Assembly (NCBI RefSeq): GCF_943192915.1
Contig: NZ_CALPCD010000004.1
Coordinates: forward strand, 120,268-184,267
Origin: Anaerotardibacter muris
GTDB taxonomy: Bacteria; Actinomycetota; Coriobacteriia; Coriobacteriales; Eggerthellaceae
DNA length: 64,000 nucleotides
Reading direction: 5' to 3'
Each line of letters starts with the position of its first letter. Within the stretch, counting starts at the first letter, position 1. The position numbers and the translations under genes are program-made. Positions 33,267 through 41,909 of the stretch are shown piece after piece. Under the pieces are notes generated by a model, which saw only the letters and a list, made by a program, of their open reading frames with translations, made no database searches and was not told the origin of the DNA.

Positions 33267-34625
33267 ATGTCGCTGCTCGAAAGGGTCAATCGAGCCCAAC
33301 AAGCCAATCAACATAAAGATCGCATCATCGAAGCGGTCCCTACTACGCATACCTCTTCTGTACTCGACAAGGAATTCGAAGAATTGCGCGAAGGGGTGCA
33401 GCAACATCTTTCTTCCTTTGATATGGGCACCATGATCGCTCGCAACCCTTTACAAGCACGCAACGAGATCAACCATGTTTGCACACGCGTATTCGAAGAA
33501 CGCCCATGGATAGGCAAGACCGTCCAAGAACGAGAGACCCTTACCAACCGCTATCTCGACAGCGTATTCGGCTTAGGGCCACTTGAAGAATTATTGGCTG
33601 ATGGTCGCATCACCGAGATCATGGTCAATGGCACAAGGTCACTGTTCTACGAGGCCGATGGCGTGCTTCACGAATCGTCTAGCTGTTTTCGTGACAGCAG
33701 CGAAGTCTATGCGCTCATCGATCGCATCATCAGCCCTCTAGGTCGACGTGTAGACGAAACATCACCCATGGTCAACGCACGCCTCGAACAAGGTCATCGC
33801 GTGAACGCCATCATTCCCCCGCTCTCACTCGACGGACCCATCCTTACCATACGCAAATTCCGCGAGCAATTCTTCTCACTGGAAGACATGGCCGAGCTTG
33901 GATCGTTCGATGGCGATACGCTCATGTTCTTGCGTTGGGCCGTACAGAATCACTGCAACATCGCCGTTTCAGGAGGCACAGGAAGTGGCAAGACCACGCT
34001 GCTCAATGCTCTATCCTCGTGCATCTCGGAAGGTGAGCGCATCATCACTATCGAAGACTCGGCCGAACTGCGATTCACCACTCATCCACATGTAGTGCGC
34101 CTTGAAGCGCGACCGAAGAATATCGAAGGCTTCGGCGAAGTGACCATCAAAGACCTGGTCATCAATGCCCTGCGCATGCGACCTGATCGCATAGTAGTAG
34201 GCGAATGTCGCGGCAGCGAAGCCCTCGATATGCTCCAAGCCATGAATACCGGTCACGATGGTTCGCTCACTACGCTACATGCTAATTCGCCCAAAGAAGC
34301 CATCAGTCGTCTTACCACCATGGTGCGCTATGGCGTGGACCTACCCGTAGAGGTGGTCGAGCTGCAGATCGCTGAAGCGCTCGACCTGGTAGTGCAGACC
34401 AAGCGCGACCCGAACGGTAAACGCTACCTCAGCGACATAGTGGGATACTACTACGATCCTGCAGCCAAACAATGCACCACGCTCGACTACTTCCAGCGTC
34501 CGCTCTGGAGCGAACCTGGCATCTGGAAACAAATACCCACCTGGGTCGATTCGCTGCCCACCTTCAGCATTGCCACCCTTGAAGAGGTTGAATCATGGAA
34601 ACAACGCGTATCATCGGCGGAATAG
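33267..34625 (+). CDS. cpaF: Tad pilus secretion ATPase CpaF/TadA
   Basis: This 452-residue type II/IV secretion ATPase has Walker [12 protein letters not shown], an Asp box ([10 protein letters not shown]), a Walker B region [16 protein letters not shown] and the His box [13 protein letters not shown]. It powers assembly (and in some species retraction) of Flp pili. A GAAAGGAGGG ribosome binding site precedes the ATG, and the 3' end overlaps tadB by 31 nt. Confidence 0.95.
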   Translation: MSLLERVNRAQQANQHKDRIIEAVPTTHTSSVLDKEFEELREGVQQHLSSFDMGTMIARNPLQARNEINHVCTRVFEERPWIGKTVQERETLTNRYLDSVFGLGPLEELLADGRITEIMVNGTRSLFYEADGVLHESSSCFRDSSEVYALIDRIISPLGRRVDETSPMVNARLEQGHRVNAIIPPLSLDGPILTIRKFREQFFSLEDMAELGSFDGDTLMFLRWAVQNHCNIAVSGGTGSGKTTLLNALSSCISEGERIITIEDSAELRFTTHPHVVRLEARPKNIEGFGEVTIKDLVINALRMRPDRIVVGECRGSEALDMLQAMNTGHDGSLTTLHANSPKEAISRLTTMVRYGVDLPVEVVELQIAEALDLVVQTKRDPNGKRYLSDIVGYYYDPAAKQCTTLDYFQRPLWSEPGIWKQIPTWVDSLPTFSIATLEEVESWKQRVSSAE

Positions 34626-35569
34626 CGTTCGTTGCAGCGTTCTTCGCGGCAGCTTGCCTGTGCATGTGGCTCGCGAATGCGCTCACGCACTCTCGCACTC
34701 TATCTGAAGCCGCATTGCTCTCAGGCGCAGAAAGCTCTCGTATGCACTACCTTCTGCGCAATGGTATCCGTCCATTCGAACCGCTCGCCCGAGCGCTCGT
34801 GAAGGTCCCTGCTATAGAACGATTCCTGGGCAACATTCGAACCACCCTGGCAGAACGAGGGGTCACCACCTATACCACCTCGCTCGCAAGCTTGATGGTT
34901 GGCATATCCATCATCCTGTTTGCAGGAGGAATGCTCCTTTCGGGATCTTGGGTATTCGCGATCACCGCCATCTTCTTGGCGATCATCGCCTTGAACACGT
35001 GGGTCACCAAACAGCAGGAGCTCTACAAGACGCGTTTACGCGAAGAATTGCCCGCTGCGCTCCAGGGTATGAATGCATGCTTTTGCGTAGGCTATTCGCT
35101 CCCCCAGATCTTCGATCAAGTAGCGCTAGACCTGGAAGGTCCCCTGAAGCAAGTCTTCTTGCGAACCGCTGCGGTGATCAATGCAGGCGGCACCGTCGAA
35201 GAAGCGCTTGAAGTGCTCAAGCACCAGACCAACGAACCTGAGCTATTCTTTCTTGCCACCGCACTCGAGATCCAACACCGCACTGGTAGTAGCCTCTCTC
35301 AGGTGCTCGAAGTAGTACGCCAGTCCGTGAGCGACCAGCTCGAGCTGAAACGACTGCTCCAAACGCAGACCGCACAAGCAAAGCTCTCTGCTCAGATCGT
35401 CACGATCATGCCCTTCGTGCTCATCGGTATCTTCTCTCTTATCTCTGAAGGCTTCCTCGACCCCTTCTTCACCAGCACCATCGGCATCCTATTGCTCTGC
35501 GCCGCTATCGCCATGCAAGCGATCGGCATCGTGCTCGTACGAAAGATCCTGCACGTGGAGGTGGCCTGA
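34595..35569 (+). CDS. tadB: Tad pilus inner-membrane platform protein TadB
   Basis: This 324-residue GspF-like membrane protein has hydrophobic helices at the N-terminus (~8-28), near residues 92-133 and at the C-terminus (~270-318). The typical cytoplasmic motif is present (LREELPAALQGMNACFCVGY, EEALEVLKHQTNEPE). It forms the membrane platform with TadC. The start overlaps cpaF and the stop overlaps the tadC ATG (GATGG). Confidence 0.88.
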   Translation: METTRIIGGIAFVAAFFAAACLCMWLANALTHSRTLSEAALLSGAESSRMHYLLRNGIRPFEPLARALVKVPAIERFLGNIRTTLAERGVTTYTTSLASLMVGISIILFAGGMLLSGSWVFAITAIFLAIIALNTWVTKQQELYKTRLREELPAALQGMNACFCVGYSLPQIFDQVALDLEGPLKQVFLRTAAVINAGGTVEEALEVLKHQTNEPELFFLATALEIQHRTGSSLSQVLEVVRQSVSDQLELKRLLQTQTAQAKLSAQIVTIMPFVLIGIFSLISEGFLDPFFTSTIGILLLCAAIAMQAIGIVLVRKILHVEVA

Positions 35570-36507
35570 TGGAGACCGCGATGATCATCCTCGGCATCAC
35601 GAACGCATCTATTGCGGGCACAGCGCTCGGTTACTGGGGGCTTGCAAAACACGAAGAGCAGAGGATCGCGCGAGCTTATCGGCTGCAAGCAGGGGCGGAT
35701 CAGCACACGCGGATCGACCAAAGGATTCTCGAAGTTCGGGGCGTGTACCGAAGTGTGCTCTTGCAAGCCATCAAAAATTCACTTCCCGCCGATGAAGCAC
35801 GAAAGCCCGTAGGCAAGTTCTGGCTGTTACGGGCAGACGCGCTCACAGAAATGCTCCCCAAAGCAGGTCTTGCTGGTAGCGTGAACTTGGAAGGCTGCGG
35901 GCGAACACGACGCAACCTTGCTCTTGGCGGAGCGCTTGGAGGCCTTGCTATCGGCGCATTGTTCTCGGAGATGCTCGCAGGCATCCTCTGCGTAGCAGGC
36001 TTCATCTTGGGATTTCAGGCACTTCATGCAGCCCTCAAGCAGGAGATCGAAGCGCGAGCATCCGTGGTAGAGCAAGAACTCTCCCAGCTCATCGAAGTGC
36101 TGGTGCTCGGCCTACGCAGTGGATTGAGCTTCGACAGATCGCTCGAATTCTATTGCCAGTACTTCTCTGGCGGGCTCAGTCGTCTCTGCGCTCTCCTGCA
36201 GACCCAATGGAACCATGGGCTCATCACCCGCGAAGAAGGATTGCGCACGCTTGCGGAAAGCTATGACTCGAGCCTGCTCGAACGAATCATGGAAAGCATC
36301 ATCCGTGCGCTGCGTTTCGGTACCTCGCTCGCTGAAACGCTCAGCAACGCCGGCGCCGAGATACGTGCGACTCGTAAGACCAAGCTTGAAGAGCGCGTAG
36401 CCAAGGCGCCCGTGAAGATGCTCATTCCTATCGGCACGCTCATTCTTCCCGCCATGCTCATCCTTATCCTCGGCCCAGTGCTGTTGGAATTGATATCTGG
36501 ATTCTAA
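35569..36507 (+). CDS. tadC: Tad pilus inner-membrane platform protein TadC
   Basis: This 312-residue GspF-like protein has an N-terminal helix, a paired helix near 120-155 and a C-terminal helix (LIPIGTLILPAMLILILGPV). The conserved cytoplasmic repeat is present (QELSQLIEVLVLGLRSGLSF, RALRFGTSLAETLSNAGAEI). It is TadB's partner. The first ~100 residues are longer and less conserved than usual. Confidence 0.85.
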   Translation: METAMIILGITNASIAGTALGYWGLAKHEEQRIARAYRLQAGADQHTRIDQRILEVRGVYRSVLLQAIKNSLPADEARKPVGKFWLLRADALTEMLPKAGLAGSVNLEGCGRTRRNLALGGALGGLAIGALFSEMLAGILCVAGFILGFQALHAALKQEIEARASVVEQELSQLIEVLVLGLRSGLSFDRSLEFYCQYFSGGLSRLCALLQTQWNHGLITREEGLRTLAESYDSSLLERIMESIIRALRFGTSLAETLSNAGAEIRATRKTKLEERVAKAPVKMLIPIGTLILPAMLILILGPVLLELISGF

Positions 36508-36531
36508 GACCCGAACAAGAAAGGAAATACT

Positions 36532-36747
36532 ATGTTCAACGCCGCAAGACAATGGATCTCTCAAAAACACCAGGAGCTCGCCAAGAAAGCGATCAATCTT
36601 TGGGTACAGGAAAAAGGACAAGGCACGACCGAATACGCGATCTTGGTCGGTGTGCTCGTAGTGATCGCCATCATCGCCATCACGCTGTTCAGGCCCAAGA
36701 TCCAAGAGCTTTGGGATGCTATCTCAAGCGGCATAAACGGACTGTGA
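36532..36747 (+). CDS. flp: Flp-family major pilin candidate
   Basis: This 71-residue prepilin has a basic/amphipathic leader, then EKGQGTTEYAILVGVLVVIA, the Flp motif: Gly before the cleavage site, Glu+5-Tyr in TEYA and a hydrophobic helix. A short hydrophilic tail ends SSGINGL. The AAAGGAAA ribosome binding site is well placed. It should be cut by a TadV/CpaA-type peptidase that is not encoded in this window and assembled into the pilus by CpaF/TadBC. Confidence 0.85.
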   Translation: MFNAARQWISQKHQELAKKAINLWVQEKGQGTTEYAILVGVLVVIAIIAITLFRPKIQELWDAISSGINGL

Positions 36748-36965
36748 TGTGCGCATCTTCCCGCAAGCAGAACGATCCCGAATGCGGCCAAGCAAGCGTA
36801 GAGTACGCCATCGTGCTCACAGGGTTCTTAGCGCTCGTCATCGCACTAGGTGCACTGCATTCCTTCCTCGAAGAAGGGCAGATCGTCGAGCATGCTCTGC
36901 GCGCTTCATCCCATGCCATCGAGGATGTGGATTTCGACACCGTGAAGGATGTGATGAGCGTCTAA
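36747..36965 (+). CDS. Flp/TadE-like pseudopilin
   Basis: This is a 72-residue protein. CGQASVEYAIVLTGFLALVI has the Gly-x-x-x-x-Glu-Tyr processing motif and a hydrophobic helix, followed by an acidic tail (HAIEDVDFDTVKDVMSV). Its ATG overlaps the flp stop (TGATG). It is likely a minor pilin of the Tad system. Confidence 0.78.
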   Translation: MCASSRKQNDPECGQASVEYAIVLTGFLALVIALGALHSFLEEGQIVEHALRASSHAIEDVDFDTVKDVMSV

Positions 36966-36982
36966 CTTCAGGGTGTGCCTAC

Positions 36983-37480
36983 GTGCGGCAATCTGGACAA
37001 GCAACCGTTGAAGCTGCCTTCATGATCCCCATGATCCTGCTCTGTCTGCTGTTGCTGATCCAGCCTGGCATCCTGCTCTACACCTACCTGGTGATGCAAG
37101 GCGCAGCTGCTGAAACCTGTCGCATCGTTGCCACGGAATCACTGCTGGAGCAGAACGCCGAAGCGGTCGAGGGCTTTGCAAAACGCAAGCTTTCAGCCGT
37201 TCCTCAGCAGGAGAACTTCCACGTACATGACCCACTCTGCACATGGAATGTCTATTACGAGGGCAACGAAACTTCGAACGGGGTCCTGGTCCAGATCTCG
37301 AATGAGGTGAGGCCTCTTCCCCTGTTCGACTTTGGCTTAGCTGCGCTCGGGCTGCTCAACGAAAGAGGCAATTTCGTATTGAAGGTCACGCATGAGACCA
37401 CCACCAAAGCCACCTGGGTACAGAACAACCCGATCGGCTCCGACCCGACGCAATGGATAGAACGATGGAACGATTCCTAG
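36983..37480 (+). CDS. TadE-like pseudopilin
   Basis: This 165-residue protein starts at a GTG (VRQSGQATVEAAFMIPMILL). The GQATVEAAF motif and hydrophobic helix are the TadE prepilin-like signature, with a ~130-residue soluble domain behind it. No ATG occurs in frame downstream of the previous gene, which is why GTG is chosen. The 3' end overlaps the next gene by 28 nt. Confidence 0.78.
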   Translation: MRQSGQATVEAAFMIPMILLCLLLLIQPGILLYTYLVMQGAAAETCRIVATESLLEQNAEAVEGFAKRKLSAVPQQENFHVHDPLCTWNVYYEGNETSNGVLVQISNEVRPLPLFDFGLAALGLLNERGNFVLKVTHETTTKATWVQNNPIGSDPTQWIERWNDS

Positions 37481-39606
37481 ACAATCTTGAACATATCCTT
37501 CATGACGAAGACGGCTTTTCGACCGTAGGGGTCGCGCTTGCCCTTCTCATCACCCTTGCGCTCATATTCACCTCAGCGCAAGTCTATGAAGTGAGCTCCG
37601 TCTCGAGCGATATCCAAGAAGTGGCTGATGCCGCAGCCCTTGCTGCCGAGAACGTTGTAGGTGAATACTGCGTGGTTGCTACGCTTTGCGATGCTATCGC
37701 ACTCTCCCTTTCGCTCTCTTCGCTCTGTTGCTTGGGCTTGGGCGTGGCCGCTGCTTGCACACCGGTCACTGCCTCATTTTCCGAATCGCTCATGAAAGCT
37801 GCGCAGAAGCTGAGAGAAACTCAGCGAAACTTCACCCAAAGAGCTCAAGACGCACTCGAGCGTTTGAAGGTCATCTTGCCTTTGGCGGCTTCGGCTAAGG
37901 CAGCAAGCGTCATAGGTGGTAATTCCAACGTACGATCGGGCGCAGCTTATACAGGTGTTGCGATCTTGGTCCCGTGGCAGACCGACCCGCTCGAAGAACA
38001 AGATCACAGCCTCACTGACAAAGCTTTCGAAGCGGTCGAAGAGGCCCAGACCATGCTCGCCGAGCTTGGTCTAGAAGCTGAAGATGCTGCCCACGAGGCC
38101 AACGCCATCAAGGAAGCAGCCTACCGATACGACAGCGGCAGCGAAAGTGCTTATTGCATGTATGAACGCGCGAAGAACCTCGCCCATCTTTCGGGTGCAG
38201 ATAACCCTTATTATTCCTCATCGGAGACCTGGGATTTCGAAGTGCCCCTCGAGCGAGCACGAACCTATTACCGCACTCGCGCTCAGATCGAAGTGGCGAA
38301 CACCTCGTCTGTTGCTGAACGAGCACGATCGTCCCTGCGCAAGCGTTTCTATCAATATGCCTCGAGCGAACTCGAGAAAGGCTACGTGAACCAAACGTCT
38401 GAAAGCTTCGATGCCTACTTCCCGCTCCTGCCTAAGAACACCGAAGAGATGAAGCAGACCGTTCTCTATACCGAAAGTCGCTACCCTATCTCTATCGCTG
38501 CGTCAGGAAAGAAGATGATGCACGCCTACGATGGCTGCCCGACTTATATCCAAAGTACCAAAGAGGGGCGCGGCTCTATTGCGCAAGCTGACCAAAATAG
38601 CGCTTTCGAGACCTGCCCTTCTTGCGAGTTCACAACTTCCAGCATGGGAAGCGTTGCCGCTGCTTCGAGCTCGATCGATAACGGGTTCGAATACCATTAC
38701 CGCAAAGTAGCCGAACTAGCACAAAGCTACGAAGAGGAGCGCAAGAAGCTCGATGAGAGATCGAGCGCCCTAAAAGAAAGAGCGCAAGGACTGATCGATA
38801 CCATCGCGAAAGCCCTTGAAGAAGTGAAGGGTGCGCGGATCACCATCGATCCACCAGGAAAATATGGTGCGATCGCCTTCGTGGTGACCACCGACCCTGG
38901 CCAGTCGAGCTTTCTTTCGCGCTTTGTAGATAGTCCAGGAGAATTCCGGACTCGCGCTGCCATGTCAGGCGCTACCCTGCTGCCCGAATCAACTGAAAGC
39001 GGCAAGACCGCGATCAATAGCATCCTGGATGGATATGCTGAAGCCGGAATGGGAGGCGGTGTCGCCAATGTAGCCCTCGATCTATGGTCATGCTTGCTCA
39101 AGGGATATGGAGAAGGTCAGAGTGCGCTTGGTGAAGGCATGAGAAACGCCATCGATGCGATACCACTGGCTAGCGAAAGTGGGCTTGGCCAATGGGCCGC
39201 GGAAAGCTTCGAGACCGTGCTCGGTGATCTCGGACTTCAGCCTACGGATCTTTCACCTCAGAAGGCTGTTCTCGTGAACACGATTCATATTGCACGCGCT
39301 GATGACACCAACTTCGGCGCGCAACTGGTCGAAGTGAAGCAGTCAAGCCTAGGTCGCAATTCCATTGGTGAGCTTTTTTCCTACACGCTCTCGCAAGCCG
39401 AAGGTGCAGTGACCGGAGCTATCGACGATGCTGATTTCACCATAGAGATCGCGACCATCCAGATCGTGCAAGGATCCCTCGAGATCCCTATCACCGTGTC
39501 GCTACCACAATCCATCAAAGATGCAGCAACCAACTCGATCCATGAGGCATTTTCTGCGCTCGATCAGGCGGTATCTTCCTTCGTTCATGGACGGAGGTGG
39601 CAATGA
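37453..39606 (+). CDS. TadG-like large pilus-associated protein
   Basis: This ~717-residue protein has an N-terminal prepilin-like segment (DEDGFSTVGVALALLITLAL), then DIQEVADAAALAAENVV, typical of TadG/TadE-like proteins with a putative Flp-secretion helix. A second hydrophobic Cys-rich patch lies near 80-105. A long soluble region follows, with coiled-coil stretches (KLRETQRNFTQRAQDALERL; SYEEERKKLDERSSALKERA). Start ATG 37453 or 37465. The size, much larger than neighbouring pseudopilins, suggests a tip or surface adhesin-like role (inference). Confidence 0.75.
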   Translation: MDRTMERFLDNLEHILHDEDGFSTVGVALALLITLALIFTSAQVYEVSSVSSDIQEVADAAALAAENVVGEYCVVATLCDAIALSLSLSSLCCLGLGVAAACTPVTASFSESLMKAAQKLRETQRNFTQRAQDALERLKVILPLAASAKAASVIGGNSNVRSGAAYTGVAILVPWQTDPLEEQDHSLTDKAFEAVEEAQTMLAELGLEAEDAAHEANAIKEAAYRYDSGSESAYCMYERAKNLAHLSGADNPYYSSSETWDFEVPLERARTYYRTRAQIEVANTSSVAERARSSLRKRFYQYASSELEKGYVNQTSESFDAYFPLLPKNTEEMKQTVLYTESRYPISIAASGKKMMHAYDGCPTYIQSTKEGRGSIAQADQNSAFETCPSCEFTTSSMGSVAAASSSIDNGFEYHYRKVAELAQSYEEERKKLDERSSALKERAQGLIDTIAKALEEVKGARITIDPPGKYGAIAFVVTTDPGQSSFLSRFVDSPGEFRTRAAMSGATLLPESTESGKTAINSILDGYAEAGMGGGVANVALDLWSCLLKGYGEGQSALGEGMRNAIDAIPLASESGLGQWAAESFETVLGDLGLQPTDLSPQKAVLVNTIHIARADDTNFGAQLVEVKQSSLGRNSIGELFSYTLSQAEGAVTGAIDDADFTIEIATIQIVQGSLEIPITVSLPQSIKDAATNSIHEAFSALDQAVSSFVHGRRWQ

Positions 39607-40181
39607 GGCTCGATTCGAAACAGATGCGCGCTCGTGCTGCACGCGTTCTTGTGGCGCGCCAACGAACAGATTACGTACGGGCGCATGGTGGCGGCGCGAT
39701 CACGCGAAGGCCAGTAACTTCTCGACAACCCTTTGCACGGTCGAGGGAAATGCACTGCGATACAGGAACAAAAGGGCAGATGACCATAGAGTTCGCAGTC
39801 ATGTTCCCCGTGATGCTCATGATCGCATTAGTGGCTTTCAATAGCATCATGTTCCTAGCGCAATGCTCTTCTTTCGATCGCATCTTCCGCGAATCAGTGT
39901 GCGTATACGCTCCCTCGCCCGCGAGCGAACAGGCGGCAGGCCAGATCTGTGCTCAGATAGCCGCCGAACTTGAACCGTACCAGGAAAAGGACTATCTCGA
40001 ATGCACGGTAGACTCAGGGGCCCAGGACAGCGGTCTGACCACCTATCGCGGAACGCTTGCTTACACGCCCACTGTATTCGGTGCCTACCCGCTGCGCCAA
40101 GTCTTCGGCGTAGCACTCCCGCCGATCGAACACATCGTAGAGATGACCGTTGATAGCTACAAGCCAGGAGTGTTCCTATGA
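39603..40181 (+). CDS. TadE-like pseudopilin
   Basis: This ~192-residue protein has the prepilin motif GQMTIEFAVMFPVMLMIAL preceded by an unusually long, very basic leader of about 55 residues. The ATG at 39603 has ACGGAGG upstream and overlaps the TadG-like stop (ATGA). An internal ATG at 39750 with GAGGGAA would give a normal short leader and cannot be excluded. The soluble domain has four Cys. Confidence 0.78.
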   Translation: MRLDSKQMRARAARVLVARQRTDYVRAHGGGAITRRPVTSRQPFARSREMHCDTGTKGQMTIEFAVMFPVMLMIALVAFNSIMFLAQCSSFDRIFRESVCVYAPSPASEQAAGQICAQIAAELEPYQEKDYLECTVDSGAQDSGLTTYRGTLAYTPTVFGAYPLRQVFGVALPPIEHIVEMTVDSYKPGVFL

Positions 40182-40699
40182 CCAAGCAAGCCTTCAACAA
40201 GATCGGAATAGCGCTCGCATTGCTGCTCATCGCCCTTGGCCTATGCTGCGGGATCGACGCCGCCCGCGCAACCGATGACGCGAACCTATCGAACGCTCTT
40301 CCTACCGAAAGCTTCTCGAACGAACAGACCGAAGGACTGGACAGCCTGCTTGAAGGCAAGGAAGACGACGTGGTGAGCGTAGCGCGAACCCTTTTCGATA
40401 TTCCTTTGAACACCGAGCTTCCCCACGCTTTTGCGACAGAAGCCCTAGACGCATGCGACTTCGAAGAAGCTTACGTTTCAGGCTCCACCATCAGCTTCAC
40501 CTTCGAAGGATCCTGCGACCAGGCTCAAGAGCTTTGTACTGAAAACCTCACATCCAAAGGATGGTGCCCTCTCGAATCCAGCGATCGAACCATTCAAAGT
40601 TTCGCTAAGGCCGAAGGGCTCTATCGTTGGCTCGTGCTGCAATATCTTTCCATCGACAGCAAGACCGTCATCATCGTGAACATCATCGATCCTGAATGA
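40178..40699 (+). CDS. Secreted protein of unknown function in the Tad locus
   Basis: This 173-residue protein has a signal peptide (FNKIGIALALLLIALGLCCG, probable cleavage after DAARA). Its soluble alpha/beta domain has paired Cys residues (DACDF, GSCDQAQELC, GWC) likely to form disulfides. It overlaps the pseudopilin stop (ATGA) and is therefore co-translated with the Tad genes. No family recognised. Confidence 0.7.
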   Translation: MTKQAFNKIGIALALLLIALGLCCGIDAARATDDANLSNALPTESFSNEQTEGLDSLLEGKEDDVVSVARTLFDIPLNTELPHAFATEALDACDFEEAYVSGSTISFTFEGSCDQAQELCTENLTSKGWCPLESSDRTIQSFAKAEGLYRWLVLQYLSIDSKTVIIVNIIDPE

Positions 40700-40719
40700 T
40701 CGAGAACGAAGGAGGAATC

Positions 40720-41181
40720 ATGACATACCCCACAGTCTTTCACACCGCTACTTCGAAAGGAAGCTCAACAGCCGAGAGCCCGACCATCAAACGCTCTCGA
40801 AGATCACACCCTCCACGCGCCGACCAGCGCACAGCATGGCCTATCGAAGGAGAAGTGCCCCTCTTTCCGAAGATCAAGGTTGCAAGTTCGTTCTTCAAGC
40901 GCATGCGCGGACTGCTAGGGAGCCCGCCTCGGCCGCAACTGCTCATGATAGCGCCCTGCCACAGTATCCACACCTACGGTATGCGCTACCCCATCCACGT
41001 GGCATTCTTCGACAAGCGTGGCATCGTCATCCATTCCGAACGCGCAGTTCCACCTGGGACCAAACGTTCCTGCAATAATGCATGTGGCGTGCTCGAGATG
41101 CCAGCAGTATTCGAGAACGATCACTGGTTCTCCTCAGGCGACCACCTTCGCTTGGCGCCACCCGAAGTGAGCCGGCCTTGA
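40720..41181 (+). CDS. DUF192-family protein
   Basis: This ~153-residue protein has a C-terminal DUF192 core: FKRMRGLLGSPPRPQLLMIA, PCHSIHTYGMRYPIHVAFFD and GVLEMPAVF. The N-terminal ~45 residues are basic and low-complexity, with no signal peptide. AAGGAGG before the ATG at 40720 decides the start. The DUF192 fold is a small beta barrel of unknown biochemical role that often turns up beside Tad genes; a part in pilus biogenesis is guesswork. Confidence 0.8.
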   Translation: MTYPTVFHTATSKGSSTAESPTIKRSRRSHPPRADQRTAWPIEGEVPLFPKIKVASSFFKRMRGLLGSPPRPQLLMIAPCHSIHTYGMRYPIHVAFFDKRGIVIHSERAVPPGTKRSCNNACGVLEMPAVFENDHWFSSGDHLRLAPPEVSRP

Positions 41182-41219
41182 TCATTGCTCATCGTTCCAC
41201 AAGATACAAAGGAGTCCCT

Positions 41220-41519
41220 ATGAAAGTGATCCATGGAAGCTATCCTGGCGAACACCCAGTACCAGCGCAAGCCCAGCTCGATCCTCCCACAGCAGAATAC
41301 AAGACCTGCCCCATATGCGGCTCGGTCTGCTTCATCGATATGGATGTATGTTTTGGCTGCTTGCACCACTTCGAAGATGACGAGATACCCATGAACGTAG
41401 CACCACAGACCCAATCTGATGGTTCAGGCCAAGGTGGAAATGGCGTGACCTCTCGTCACGTTTGTTCAGGGAAGGACGGTCAGCAATTCGAGATAACCAT
41501 CTCGGTGAAGATGCTCTGA
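41220..41519 (+). CDS. Small zinc-ribbon protein
   Basis: This 99-residue protein has CPICGSVCFIDMDVCFGCLHHF, a two-pair CxxC/CxxC zinc ribbon, then an acidic/Gly linker and a C-terminal strand GQQFEITISVKML that resembles part of an FHA-like or beta-sandwich domain. AAAGGAG precedes the ATG. It is the last plus-strand gene of the Tad region. Confidence 0.7.
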   Translation: MKVIHGSYPGEHPVPAQAQLDPPTAEYKTCPICGSVCFIDMDVCFGCLHHFEDDEIPMNVAPQTQSDGSGQGGNGVTSRHVCSGKDGQQFEITISVKML

Positions 41520-41556
41520 TTGCGCTCAGCCGCAATGCGAGCGCGCGTTAGTTCAC

Positions 41557-41874
41557 TTAGTTCACCGTGGCTGAAGGATCGAGCGCAGTATCGAGCGCAT
41601 TACCCAACGCGAAGATCGAGGTGATGTTGAAGATGAATACGCCCAGCGTGATGAGCGAGGGGAACACCACCGCGATGATGACCATGATGGTGACGATGCT
41701 GTTCGTCTGGCGATACGGCACATCAGGGTTTTCTGCCTGCGCAACATCTGCCAAATAGCGGACGTTGTCCATCAGTCCGATGGAGCGCACCAAGAACCAT
41801 ACAAGAAGGCCGATGATCGCAACCGCGCAGATCGAGCCAAGGATAACCAGGAGTCCAAGATTTCCTTCTATCAT
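41557..41874 (-). CDS. Small membrane protein of unknown function
   Basis: This 105-residue protein has two strong membrane helices (LLVILGSICAVAIIGLLVWF and SIVTIMVIIAVVFPSLITLG), separated by a charged loop, and a third weaker hydrophobic stretch. It is preceded by an AAAGGAC-like site and lies downstream of thrC on the same strand. I do not recognise it. Confidence 0.65.
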   Translation of the reverse strand: MIEGNLGLLVILGSICAVAIIGLLVWFLVRSIGLMDNVRYLADVAQAENPDVPYRQTNSIVTIMVIIAVVFPSLITLGVFIFNITSIFALGNALDTALDPSATVN

Positions 41875-41909
41875 CGTTTTGGTCCTTTCTTGTGAGTATC
41901 GACCCTGCT

